64,000 bases of DNA from assembly GCF_002157355.1 (NCBI RefSeq), contig NZ_LYMK01000031.1, positions 1-64,000 of the forward strand. Direction: 5' to 3'. The position numbers were made by a program, and so were the translations under genes. Positions 38,859 to 47,206 of the stretch are shown here, in pieces; within the stretch, counting starts at the first letter, position 1, and each line of letters starts with the position of its first letter. The notes beneath the pieces are model-generated. The model was not told where the DNA came from. It did no database searches and saw only the letters and a program-made list of their open reading frames with translations. Source of the stretch: Variovorax sp. JS1663. GTDB lineage: Bacteria > Pseudomonadota > Gammaproteobacteria > Burkholderiales > Burkholderiaceae_C.

Positions 38859-39185
38859 TCACTTCTCGCCGGATGGAATGGTGCCTGCGCGCATGGCCTC
38901 AACTGTTTCCCTGTAGACCTCATCGCGGGACCTGCCCGGACCGGTCTTGGCTGCCGGCCAAGGAGCGCCTACGCTCGCAAATCTCCAGAACGGGTGCTTG
39001 CGTGCAGCGTTGGTTTCGGCCACGACTTGCGCCCGCGTCCTGTTGCTGCTCATGTGATCGGGATGGTAGGTCACGCCTGCTTCCGTCGGTGCGGGATGGT
39101 ACTCACTGGCGGCAGACGCTGCCAGCGGTGCGGAGACGGCGGAGCCGATAACGATCGTCAGTGCGATGAAGCTGCGCTTTTGCAT
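38859..39185 (-). CDS. DUF4148 periplasmic protein
   Basis: A 108-residue protein with a signal peptide (MQKRSFIALTIVIGSAVSAP, cleaved near ASA). The mature part has the DUF4148 pattern (KTRAQVVAET-like NRTRAQVVAETNAAR, and SRDEVYRETVEAMRAG). Such proteins are common near metal-resistance genes in Burkholderiales; the function is unknown. It is divergent from the response regulator gene, with a palindrome between them. Confidence 0.78.
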   Translation of the reverse strand: MQKRSFIALTIVIGSAVSAPLAASAASEYHPAPTEAGVTYHPDHMSSNRTRAQVVAETNAARKHPFWRFASVGAPWPAAKTGPGRSRDEVYRETVEAMRAGTIPSGEK

Positions 39186-39303
39186 GATGGTGCTCCTAGG
39201 ATGTGGGCCCGGATCACGGCGATCCAGACCCTACCGGCCAGTTAGACCCGGCCGGCGCGCATCCCACTCTATGACGCGAATCCACCAAACGACATACAAG
39301 CCG

Positions 39304-39319
39304 ATTACAAGGTTGTAAT
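39304..39319. promoter_or_regulatory. Palindromic regulator site ATTACAAGGTTGTAAT
   Basis: A perfect 7-2-7 palindrome 34 bp before the response regulator start and 119 bp before the divergent DUF4148 gene. It resembles sites of CusR/CopR-type regulators. A related site (ATTACATTTCGGTTAT) lies before the second response regulator gene, which fits autoregulation by both systems. Confidence 0.6.
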
Positions 39320-39353
39320 GCGCCGTTGATGCTGCGCGCGATACGATCCTCTG

Positions 39354-39905
39354 ATGCGCATGCTTGTGATCGAAGACGAGCTCAAATTGGGCGACTATTT
39401 CCGCAACGGGCTTTCGGAAAGCGGCTTCACGGTCGACATGGCGCGCACGGGCATCGAAGGCAGGGAATTGGCGATCAGTGGCGACTACGACGCCCCGGTG
39501 CTGGACGTGATGCTGCCGGGCATCGATGGTTTTGCCGGTCTTGCGGTTTTACGAAGAGCACTATTGCGTCGCGGACAACTCCAGGATGTTACGCACTATG
39601 CGCTGAGAGGTCTGGCCCTCGATCTCGTAGCGCGCGAGGCGACGCGCAACGGCCAGCGCCTGGAACTCACCGCAAAGGAACTCGCCTTGCTGGCATTGCT
39701 GATTCGGCGCCAAGGCCAAGTGCTTCCACGCACAGTATTGACCGAGCAGGTGTGGGACATAAACTTCGACAGCGAAACCAATGTTGTGGATGTGGCCGTC
39801 CGGCGCCTGCGCAGCAAGATCGACGACGGTTTCGACGAGAAGCTCTTGCATACGGTGCGTGGCATGGGCTATGTGCTGGGGAGCCGCCGGACGATCGCAT
39901 CATGA
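39354..39905 (+). CDS. OmpR-family response regulator with an internal deletion in the receiver
   Basis: A 183-residue regulator. The receiver starts normally (MRMLVIEDELKLGDYFRNGL) and keeps the phosphate-accepting Asp in [11 protein letters not shown]. It then jumps from about residue 69 to the linker LLRRGQLQD, losing about 44 residues that include the conserved Lys and the alpha4-beta5-alpha5 face, as shown by alignment with the intact regulator at 50769-51452. The winged-helix DNA-binding domain is complete. The frame is kept. It probably cannot be controlled normally by phosphorylation. It overlaps the sensor kinase gene by 4 bp. Confidence 0.85.
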   Translation: MRMLVIEDELKLGDYFRNGLSESGFTVDMARTGIEGRELAISGDYDAPVLDVMLPGIDGFAGLAVLRRALLRRGQLQDVTHYALRGLALDLVAREATRNGQRLELTAKELALLALLIRRQGQVLPRTVLTEQVWDINFDSETNVVDVAVRRLRSKIDDGFDEKLLHTVRGMGYVLGSRRTIAS

Positions 39906-41221
39906 AGGCGCCATCAATTCAGGCGTCCTTGTCGCGGTGGATGACCGTGCAGATTTTTGTCGGGCTGAGTATCGTCTGCGCCCTGATCTATGCAGTAACG
40001 GCTTGGAGTTTCAGGATCAAGCAGGCTGAGGAGTTCGAGCAGCATACCGAGGTCATCAAGCACTTGCTCGCCGAGGTGGGCGTCGCGCAGGATTGGGAAG
40101 GATTGCGTCACAAACTGGACGATTTCTTTATCTCCCATGCGGACATCAGCGTCGTGCTGCGCCAAACGGGCAACACCATCTATGCCTCCGAGCCATCGCG
40201 GTCCAGTGCGCGCTGGATCTGGAAGCCAGTTTCACTGGAGAATCCTCGGGAGAGTGGTGACCCCATTCAACTTCAGCTGGGCGTGGACGCGCAGGGGGAC
40301 TTTAAACTGCTCGGGCGCCTCGCTTGGACCTTGCTGGGCGCGGCGGTGGTCGGGACTCTGCTGGTTTCGCTGACCGGCTCGCTGTTGGTTGGACGGGGGT
40401 TGCGGCCCCTGAAGAAGCTCGCCCAGCAGACGGCAGCAACCGGACCCGAACATCCTGGCCGCCGCATCGATCCCGCGGGCTATGCCGTCGAGATCGTGCC
40501 GTGGGTATCCCAGTTCAATGCGTTGCTCGAACGTGTCGAACAGGCGTACCAGCAACTGGAATCGTTCAATGCCGATGTGGCGCATGAGTTGCGCACGCCG
40601 CTGGCCAACCTGATCGGCACCGCCGAGGTCGAACTGGCTCGCCCGCGGACGGCGGTGGAGTTGAAGGAAGCACTGATTTCGAACCTCGAGGAAGCGCAGC
40701 GCTTGTCTGCCATTGTCACGGACATGCTTTTTCTGTCCAAGGCGGACCGAGGTGCCGTGGCCCGCCGCTTGGACCTCGTCCGCCTCGCCGACGAGGTCCG
40801 CTCTGTTGCCGAGTTTCATGAGGCTGCATTGGAAGCTGCCCAGTTGAAGGTGCGCATCTCCGGCGACGCCATGGCTCGAATCGATGTGCCACTCGTGCGG
40901 CGGGCCATTTCCAACTTGCTCGACAATGCGATTCATTTTGCCGCGCCGAATTCCGCCATCGCCGTCAACATCCAAGAGGAAGCGGGCGGCGTCTGGGTGA
41001 AAGTGGCCAACCGGGGCGAGACGATTCCTGCCGAGGCCCTCCCGCACCTCTTCGAAAGGTTCTTTCGCGTAGAACGCGCACGGACGGGATCGACTGAAAA
41101 TCACGGCTTGGGCTTGGCCATCGTTGCCGCCATCGCACGCATGCACGGCGGCGAAACGCAAGCTTCGTCGCGCTCGGGCGCGACCGAGATCGGCTTCTCG
41201 CTGCTGCCGGTCAAGGATTGA
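39902..41221 (+). CDS. Heavy-metal-type sensor histidine kinase
   Basis: A 439-residue membrane kinase. Two membrane segments (about 13-33 and 140-160) enclose a periplasmic sensor, followed by HAMP, the H-box [13 protein letters not shown], the N-box NLLDNAIHFA and the G-box [17 protein letters not shown]. It resembles CusS/IrlS-type sensors. The ATG overlaps the regulator's stop (ATGA). Its partner has a damaged receiver, so signalling through this pair is doubtful. Confidence 0.9.
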   Translation: MKAPSIQASLSRWMTVQIFVGLSIVCALIYAVTAWSFRIKQAEEFEQHTEVIKHLLAEVGVAQDWEGLRHKLDDFFISHADISVVLRQTGNTIYASEPSRSSARWIWKPVSLENPRESGDPIQLQLGVDAQGDFKLLGRLAWTLLGAAVVGTLLVSLTGSLLVGRGLRPLKKLAQQTAATGPEHPGRRIDPAGYAVEIVPWVSQFNALLERVEQAYQQLESFNADVAHELRTPLANLIGTAEVELARPRTAVELKEALISNLEEAQRLSAIVTDMLFLSKADRGAVARRLDLVRLADEVRSVAEFHEAALEAAQLKVRISGDAMARIDVPLVRRAISNLLDNAIHFAAPNSAIAVNIQEEAGGVWVKVANRGETIPAEALPHLFERFFRVERARTGSTENHGLGLAIVAAIARMHGGETQASSRSGATEIGFSLLPVKD

Positions 41222-41337
41222 AGGCGACCCATGAACTGCTGCATTCAGCCCCCGCGCCATCGTGCCGCTGCGTACACAATGAAGTCTCTTTCGAATCCGG
41301 CGAATTTCACGATGACGCTTTACACCCAGCATCAATC

Positions 41338-42252
41338 ATGAGCGATCAGGTCAACGCAGCAGCAGTTACGTCAGGTACTGCGGCAGGCCGGCACAAGCTG
41401 AAGCTTGCGTGGGCGCTCGCGCTTACGGCCACATTCATGGCGATCGAGGTCATAGGCGGCCTGTGGACAGGAAGCCTTGCGCTGCTGGCGGATGCTGCGC
41501 ATATGCTGACGGACGCCGGCGGCTTGGCGCTGGCGCTGATCGCCATTCGTTTTTCCGAACGTCCAGCAACGCCACAGAAAACCTACGGCTATGTGCGCAT
41601 GGAAGTGCTTTCCGCGCTGACCAATGCAGTCGTTCTGTTGTTGCTCACGATCTACATCTTCTACGAAGCTTACCAACGGTTCCTAAGTCCGCCGGAAATT
41701 CTGGGCGGACCCATGTTTGCAGTGGCTATAGTGGGCCTCGCAGTCAACTTGATCAGCATGCGGTTGCTCTCTGCGGGTTCATCGGAAAGCCTTAATGTCA
41801 AAGGCGCTTATTTCGAGGTGCTAGGCGACATGCTGGGCTCTTTGGGGGTGATCGTTGCTGCCGGTGTCGTCATGCTGACCGGTTCGACGTTAGCCGATCC
41901 GATCATCGGTGCAGGGATCGGGCTTTTCATCGTTCCGCGGACGTGGATTCTCTTAAAGCAGGCAATCAACATCCTCATGGAAGGAACACCGCCCGAAGTG
42001 AATGTTGCGCTGTTAGAGCAAAAGCTGCGCACGGTTCGCGGTGTGATGGCTGTGCAGGATCTGCACGTCTGGACCATCACATCCGGCATCGACGCCATGA
42101 GTTGTCACTTGGTCGTGGCCGAAATGTCTGAAGCCCGGTCGACACTCGTCGCCGCCCGCGAGCTGATGAAATCCAATTTTGGCTTGTCCCACACGACGAT
42201 CCAGATCGACGACGACAGCTTGCATGCAATCGAAGGTGACAGAAAGCTCTAG
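41338..42252 (+). CDS. czcD: Cation diffusion facilitator, CzcD/ZitB type
   Basis: A 304-residue inner-membrane exporter of Zn2+, Co2+ or Cd2+ with six membrane segments. The metal site motif is LLADAAHMLTDAGGLAL in segment 2; segment 5 has EVLGDMLGSLGV; the C-terminal cytoplasmic domain contains the DLHVWTITSG signature. The ATG 41338 is preferred over an in-frame start at 41218, whose extra 40 residues lack homology. It follows the sensor kinase. Confidence 0.9.
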   Translation: MSDQVNAAAVTSGTAAGRHKLKLAWALALTATFMAIEVIGGLWTGSLALLADAAHMLTDAGGLALALIAIRFSERPATPQKTYGYVRMEVLSALTNAVVLLLLTIYIFYEAYQRFLSPPEILGGPMFAVAIVGLAVNLISMRLLSAGSSESLNVKGAYFEVLGDMLGSLGVIVAAGVVMLTGSTLADPIIGAGIGLFIVPRTWILLKQAINILMEGTPPEVNVALLEQKLRTVRGVMAVQDLHVWTITSGIDAMSCHLVVAEMSEARSTLVAARELMKSNFGLSHTTIQIDDDSLHAIEGDRKL

Positions 42253-42318
42253 AGATGGTGTTCAAAACTCTGCCCAGACGAGTACAGTGACGTCACGCGT
42301 AAGCAAGACATTATCGGT

Positions 42319-42655
42319 ATGAAGCAACAAGACCTCGGCCTGAATCTGCACACGGCGCACGCGCAAGGTGGTGTTCCTCGACGAGATGGAATTGGTAGTG
42401 CCGTGGACCGAATTGGTGGCGTTGATTGCCTCGCACGCACCGAAGAATTCCACTGGCCGACCGCCTTTGCTGTTGAAACGATGCTGCGCATTCACTTCTT
42501 GCAGCGATGGTTCGGCTTGAGCGACCTGGCGATGGAAGAAGCACTGTTTGAGGTTTCGCTGTACCGCGATTTCGTCGGGCTGGGCAGCACCGAGCGCATT
42601 CCCGACCGCGTGAGTATTCTTCGATTTCGCCACCTGCTCGAACATAGCGCCGAAT
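42319..42655 (+). pseudogene. IS5-family transposase N-terminal remnant
   Basis: The fragment encodes the family start (MKQQDLGLNL), then in a second frame FLDEMELVVPWTELVALIAS, then back in the first frame AVETMLRIHFLQRWFGLSDL, AMEEALFEVSLYRDF and RVSILRFRHLLE. It stops there, so the catalytic domain is missing. It lies 25 bp before mgtC and 66 bp after czcD. Confidence 0.8.
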
Positions 42656-42679
42656 CACCAACTTGGGCGAGATATCAGC

Positions 42680-43147
42680 ATGACAAGTTCCCTTTGGGGC
42701 GTGTGGGGCGACGTGACAAACCACCTCGTACGTATGGCCTTGGCCTTCCTTTTCACGTTGCCCATCGCCTGGAACCGTGAACACGGCTCGAACAGTGCCG
42801 GTCTGCGCACGTTTCCGATCGTCGCCATAGCAAGCTGTGGCTTTGTCGTGCTCGCCATTGAAGTCCTTGGCGAACGCTCGGTTGGGCAGGCTCGCATCCT
42901 GGAGGGCGTGATCACTGGCATTGGCTTTATTGGCGGCGGTGCAATCCTGAAGGCCGGCACGACGACACATGGCACTGCCACTGCGGCGAGCATCCTGAAT
43001 ACAGGCGTTGTGGGCGCTGCCGTGGGATTCGGATACTACGACATCGGGTTCGTGCTTGCCCTCGCCAACTTTCTGGTACTTTTCGCACTTGGCAAGCTCA
43101 AGCCAGACGACAAAGAGAAATCGGCGTCCCAAGATGCGCAGCAGTAG
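42680..43147 (+). CDS. mgtC: MgtC/SapB family membrane protein
   Basis: A 155-residue protein. NREHGSNSAGLRTFPIVAIA, ITGIGFIGGGAILK and ATAASILNTGVVGAAVGFG are conserved MgtC segments; four hydrophobic segments are seen. MgtC proteins modulate F-ATPase and help cells under low Mg2+ or stress. The start ATG 42680 directly follows the IS5 remnant, so the native promoter may be lost or replaced by the insertion. Confidence 0.85.
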   Translation: MTSSLWGVWGDVTNHLVRMALAFLFTLPIAWNREHGSNSAGLRTFPIVAIASCGFVVLAIEVLGERSVGQARILEGVITGIGFIGGGAILKAGTTTHGTATAASILNTGVVGAAVGFGYYDIGFVLALANFLVLFALGKLKPDDKEKSASQDAQQ

Positions 43148-43394
43148 GCGCCAGCGGCCGGGCCGGGCCGGGTGGCCGGCAAAGAGGTTATTGCGTCTGT
43201 TCCGTCGTTCGTCTGACGACCCACACTTCGAGCGCCTCGCTCCCATCAGGACGCTCACTGTGACGAACAACTGCGGCAGGGTCGAAGCCCTGGCAATGCG
43301 CCGAGTGCCCGCGTGCGGATGATATGGGAGAGGCTCTGAAGGGTGAGCTTGCGTTGCGGGCAGGAGAATCGGCGCGCCGACGGCAGGTTCCGTT

Positions 43395-43925
43395 TTACTG
43401 CAATGCTGCGCGCTCCCTCATGAGCGCGCTCAGCGCCTTCCGGGCGCGCTGCACTTCGTTTTCGAGCATCTGCTGGCGTTGCCAGTATGGACCGACCAGT
43501 CGGCGCCCTTGGCGGTCGCCTTCTTGAACTGCCCGGCCTTGCTCCTGTCGTGTCTGCGCGTCCCGTAGCTGGCCCGAAACGCGGGCAATATCCCTGTCCA
43601 ATTGCTGCCCACGGGCTGAGCGTGCATCGGCGTCCCGCAGAAGCTGCTCTCGCACGGCGGCCAGATCGCGCTGCGCCGCTTGGGTTGCCCGCGCGTCGGA
43701 CGGATGCGACTCGACGGAGAGTTTTTCCGTGCGCTTGGCACCTGGCTGCGGCAAATCGGCGTAGACGACCTCGCCATTGGGCAGCACCGACTTGTACAGC
43801 GTTTGTGGGTCCGCCGCGGCCATGAATGCTGCCGTCAGGCCAAGGATTGCTGCCGCAGCCCGCCGCAGGGCCACAGCCCATGGGTGGAGCTTGGCCACGC
43901 GGGTATCAATGATGCCCACCGCCAT
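43395..43925 (-). CDS. DUF4124 periplasmic protein
   Basis: A 176-residue protein. An N-terminal membrane/signal segment (AAAAILGLTAAFMAAA) is followed by the DUF4124 pattern (LYKSVLPNGEVVYADLPQPG) and a long charged helix, probably a coiled coil (AQRDLAAVREQLLRDADARS and onward). It overlaps the upstream lipoprotein gene by 20 bp. Function unknown. Confidence 0.75.
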   Translation of the reverse strand: MAVGIIDTRVAKLHPWAVALRRAAAAILGLTAAFMAAADPQTLYKSVLPNGEVVYADLPQPGAKRTEKLSVESHPSDARATQAAQRDLAAVREQLLRDADARSARGQQLDRDIARVSGQLRDAQTRQEQGRAVQEGDRQGRRLVGPYWQRQQMLENEVQRARKALSALMRERAALQ

Positions 43926-44370
43926 GATGGCCTCCATGGTGCATCGGAGCATGCCCGCCCGAATGGCCGCGGTTCGCCACACCGTAGTAGTGCTGGCCTC
44001 CGTGGTATCCAAGGTACGAATAGCCTAGGTAGGAGGTGCCGTAGTACGCGGGGACAGGGTAGCGGCCGGACAGGATGCGAGCCCTGAGGGCTTGGTCACC
44101 GCCGTCGCTGCGGCCCTGTACATAGCGCAGGACGCCGTCGCTGACACCCGCGGCGCGCTGCTGCACGAGGTCCTCGGGCGCCAGCACGAATGCAGTGCCC
44201 CGCTGCTGGATCTGGGCAATGATCGCTGCATCACTCTCTCCGCGCGCACTCATCGCCACCACCTCGTCGATTCGCAGGGGCGGCGATGCAGTCAAGCCGG
44301 GCTGGGCGACGGCACACCCGGTGATTGCCAATGTCACAAGGAGCGCGAACGCCAATGAAACCAATCTCAT
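43906..44370 (-). CDS. His/Gly-rich lipoprotein
   Basis: A 154-residue protein with a lipobox (LVTLAITGCAV). The C-terminal 45 residues are rich in Gly, His and Tyr (YLGYSYLGYHGGQHYYG, then HHGGHHGGGHH), a composition that binds metal ions. A helical part is in between (DEVVAMSARGESDAAIIAQI). It is probably a lipid-anchored periplasmic metal-binding protein; it overlaps the DUF4124 gene. Confidence 0.75.
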   Translation of the reverse strand: MRLVSLAFALLVTLAITGCAVAQPGLTASPPLRIDEVVAMSARGESDAAIIAQIQQRGTAFVLAPEDLVQQRAAGVSDGVLRYVQGRSDGGDQALRARILSGRYPVPAYYGTSYLGYSYLGYHGGQHYYGVANRGHSGGHAPMHHGGHHGGGHH

Positions 44371-44535
44371 TGCATCTCCTGGTCAATCTGTGGTCAGGTT
44401 GGAGTCAGTACTTTGGGGAACGTTCAGCCATCTCGCTTCTCCAACCGACAGCGTTGCAAGGCGCTTGAGAGCTTTAGACCATGGGCAATAGAATCGAAGC
44501 GGGCGTAATATGAGTTGAACTCATGGAGCAGATTC

Positions 44536-44640
44536 ATGGGACTTTTGGACAGAATTTTTGGTGGGTATGGCGGTGGGCATCATGGAGGCGGTCACGCGTG
44601 CATGGTGCCGCTGGGGATGAGCGTGGGCGCACGCTGCTGA
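44536..44640 (+). pseudogene. Truncated MGLLDRIFGG-type small protein
   Basis: A 34-residue frame (MGLLDRIFGGYGGGHHGGGH, then ACMVPLGMSVGARC). The start resembles small Gly/His-rich proteins that carry a C-terminal zinc ribbon; here the ribbon is missing because the frame runs into an unrelated fragment at about 44,640. Probably a deletion fusion. Confidence 0.45.
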
Positions 44641-44945
44641 CATCGACGCCACTAAACGCGCCAGCACGAGCAATCTTCCTGACCGCAGCGCAGTCCTTGT
44701 TCGGTGTGGCATTGCTCTTCCGGCTGCGTTTCAGCTTGGTTTCGGCGATCGCACTCGCAGCGCTGTTCACGGTTCAACTGGTGGTGGCCTTCGGCTTTAG
44801 GGACAATCCCGCGCGCCGATTCGCTGACCATGCTCGCCTGGGTCCACCTGGCACTGGCGGCGGTGATCTTCGTGACGGGCGCGCCGAGCATCGGCGCAGC
44901 CGCTCCTGCCGACTCGGGGGCGGCGGCTGCCGCACCGAAGAAATG
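44641..44945 (+). pseudogene. C-terminal fragment of a cation-exchanger-like membrane protein
   Basis: One frame encodes NAPARAIFLTAAQSLFGVAL, LFRLRFSLVSAIALAALFTV and QLVVAFGFRDN; another continues DSLTMLAWVHLALAAVIFVT and ends in an Ala-rich tail. These look like the last three membrane segments of a Na+/Ca2+-exchanger-like protein. It has no start, and a frameshift lies near 44,810. Confidence 0.5.
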
Positions 44946-45007
44946 AGAGGCGCAGCCGCCACGCAACGGGCGCCGAAAGTGGGCGCCGTCGTGAAGCAGG
45001 AGGCCTT

Positions 45008-45382
45008 TTGAAAATCTCCCGCCGGCACCAGCTAATTTTCCTGTGCGCGTACATGGCTCCAGGGTTCGCAGGCCGCAGTTATGCCCAGCAGCCCTCGGCC
45101 ACCGACTTCATCGCCGGGGAAATCGTCAAGATCGATGCCGAGCGTGGCGAGGTGACGCTACGCCACGAGCCAATCGCGCATCTGCACCTGCCCGCAAGGA
45201 CGACGATCTTTCACTACGTGGATGCCAGAGTGATCCTTCGGGCCAAAGCGGGCGACAAGGTCCGCTTCCGGGCTGACCGCTTCGAGGGCACACTGCGAGT
45301 GACCGCAATCCTGCTGCCCGGCATGGGAATTCCTGGGCCGGCGCAAAGCGCGGTGCCTGCAAGGCAGATTTTCAGAAAGTGA
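45008..45382 (+). CDS. CusF-like periplasmic protein lacking metal ligands
   Basis: A 124-residue protein with a signal peptide (FLCAYMAPGFAGRSYA). The mature part fits the CusF beta-barrel: AGEIVKIDAERGEVTLRHEP and GDKVRFRADRFEG. CusF binds Cu(I) with one His, one Trp and two Met; here the WPAMTM-like loop reads LPARTT, so the Trp and both Met ligands are absent and only the His region remains. It ends 6 bp before the chimeric ATPase/RND gene. Confidence 0.72.
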   Translation: MKISRRHQLIFLCAYMAPGFAGRSYAQQPSATDFIAGEIVKIDAERGEVTLRHEPIAHLHLPARTTIFHYVDARVILRAKAGDKVRFRADRFEGTLRVTAILLPGMGIPGPAQSAVPARQIFRK

Positions 45383-45388
45383 ACCATC

Positions 45389-46582
45389 ATGAGCGAGCCC
45401 GTCAAACTCCGTCTGGACCTCCCGCTGGTGCTGCCGGATGTCGATGATGCGAATGACCGCTGCGTCACCCGGCTGCTCGATGCGCTGTCGGGCCGGCCCG
45501 GGCTCACGGAGGCGCATGTCGTGGTACTTGACAGCGGGTCGCCACAGCTGTGCATTCACTACGACCCCGCCGCCCTTTCGCTCACGCGAGTGCGCGAACT
45601 GGTGCACTCGGTCGGCGCCGACCTCACGTCCCGTTTCGCTCATCTGGTGCTGCGCACCGCTGCACCCCTACATGCACGCGGTGCGCGGGGGGCCGCCGAC
45701 AGCCTGCGCAGCATCGCCGGCGTCCTGGAAGCCGATGTCGCCGTCTCTGGCGCGGTGCGCATCGAGTATGACCGATCGGTCGTGTCGGAGGACATCCTGC
45801 TGGCCAGAGCAGCCGCCCTCGGGGTCGGCGGTGCGCGGTGGTCGGCGCCGGCTTCCCAGTTTAGAGCGCGGGAACGCAAGCAAGCAGACGGCGCCTATTC
45901 AGAGCGCGGTGCGCAAGCTCGTCCGCTACCGCTACGCGCCTCTGAAGCCGACGGCCCTGCTCCAGCCCTTCGCACCGCAGCGAGCGACCCGGACCACGGC
46001 CACGCCGGCCACGACCATGCGCATGGCCCTGCGAAATCCAAGGCTGACAAGGATGATGCTGGCCACGATCACGATCACGATCACGATCACGATCACGATC
46101 ACGATCACGATCACGATCACGGTGAAAGCAATGGCGACCATTCCGGCCATGACCACGCCCACGGAGGGCCTCTTGGGGAGAGGTCGGAGCTGATCTTTGC
46201 GGTATTGGCGGGTGCCCTGCTGTTGGCCGGGTGGTTGATCGAGCGTGCTAGCGCGGGGCCGGGCTGGCTTCCCACAGCGTGCTATGTCACGGCCTACTTC
46301 TTCGGCGGCTCTTTTACCGTCAAGGAGGCTTTTGAGAACCTGCGTGCCCGCCGCTTCGAGATTGACACGCTGATGCTGGTGGCCGCGCTGGGCGCCGCCG
46401 CGCTCGGCAAAGTCCAACGCCCGCTCGCGACGGTGGTCATCGGCGGCATTCTGTCCTCGACCGCTCTGACGCTGCTGGTGCTACCTGTCCTCTACCGCCT
46501 GATGCACAGGCGCGACGAGGAGGAAGAGGTGTTCGTCCAGCCGCCACAACCTGTGGTGGCGGCTGCAGTCCCAAATCGGTGA
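45389..46582 (+). CDS. Chimera: P-type ATPase N-terminus joined to RND pump C-terminus
   Basis: A 397-residue open frame. Residues 1-140 are two degenerate HMA-like domains and residues 201-260 a very His/Asp-rich linker (H-D)n. Residues 267-340 match the first membrane segments of a Zn/Cd P-type ATPase (FEIDTLMLVAALGAAALG). From residue 341 the sequence matches the end of CzcA-type RND pumps (VQRPLATVVIGGILSSTALT, LLVLPVLYRLMHRR). The joint is near nucleotide 46,409. Neither partner is complete, so no pump activity is expected, but the frame is intact. Confidence 0.85.
   Translation: MSEPVKLRLDLPLVLPDVDDANDRCVTRLLDALSGRPGLTEAHVVVLDSGSPQLCIHYDPAALSLTRVRELVHSVGADLTSRFAHLVLRTAAPLHARGARGAADSLRSIAGVLEADVAVSGAVRIEYDRSVVSEDILLARAAALGVGGARWSAPASQFRARERKQADGAYSERGAQARPLPLRASEADGPAPALRTAASDPDHGHAGHDHAHGPAKSKADKDDAGHDHDHDHDHDHDHDHDHDHGESNGDHSGHDHAHGGPLGERSELIFAVLAGALLLAGWLIERASAGPGWLPTACYVTAYFFGGSFTVKEAFENLRARRFEIDTLMLVAALGAAALGKVQRPLATVVIGGILSSTALTLLVLPVLYRLMHRRDEEEEVFVQPPQPVVAAAVPNR
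46064..46120 (+). repeat. (GATCAC)n hexanucleotide repeat coding a His-Asp tract
   Basis: Nine to ten uninterrupted 6-bp units inside the chimera gene encode His followed by nine Asp-His pairs. Replication slippage would change the tract two residues at a time without shifting the frame. It is not a CRISPR: there are no spacers. Confidence 0.95.
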
Positions 46583-46646
46583 CGCCAAAACCGTGATGCC
46601 CTCGCACGGCCTCATTTCGAGGGCACCCCATTCACTCGGAAAATCC

Positions 46647-47027
46647 ATGAAAGCCTATGTTCTTCCTCTCGTTGCTGCCCTTGCGTTTCCCTGTGTTGCC
46701 CTTGCGGCAGGCGATCACGCAGACGAAACCAAGCCCCTGCACGGGGGCATCGTGACGGTCGTCAAGGATGTCAGCTACGAACTCGTCGTGACCAAGGATC
46801 GCCTGGCGATCCACGTCAGCAACCACGGCAAGCCGGTCGACGTGGCCGGCGCCACGGGCAAGGTGACGGTGCTCAGCGGCACCAAGAAGGAGGAGGCCAT
46901 GCTGGCGCCTGCAAAGGACGCGCTGGAAGCCAAGGGGCCGTTCACGACGGGTCCCGGCACGAAGGTCGCGGCGCAGGTGACGCTGAAGGGGCAGGCGACG
47001 CAATCGGTGCGCTTCACCATGAAGTAA
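46647..47027 (+). CDS. Exported protein, paralogue of the one at 35521
   Basis: A 126-residue protein with a signal peptide (MKAYVLPLVAALAFPCVALA). The mature part (KPLHGGIVTVVKDVSYELVV and the end QATQSVRFTMK) parallels the product of 35521-35898. The start ATG 46647 begins the signal peptide. It probably belongs to the metal-resistance cluster; the function is unknown. Confidence 0.75.
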   Translation: MKAYVLPLVAALAFPCVALAAGDHADETKPLHGGIVTVVKDVSYELVVTKDRLAIHVSNHGKPVDVAGATGKVTVLSGTKKEEAMLAPAKDALEAKGPFTTGPGTKVAAQVTLKGQATQSVRFTMK

Positions 47028-47206
47028 GTCAGTGCGCCGAAAGACCAAGGCACCCGTCGAGGCGCTGGTCTTCAATGGATTGAAGGCAGATGACAGCGAT
47101 GTAATCTTTGCGTTCTTCTTTTGGTGGGCTGGCTTCTTAAAGTTGACTCACGGCGCAGATGACTGCGGCGAAACAGACCAACCATCTCACCAAAGGATGC
47201 TGAAAA

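Noticed and set aside
46064-46120. Short regular repeat that might be taken as a CRISPR array
   Set aside because: It is an uninterrupted hexamer repeat in a coding frame with no spacers.
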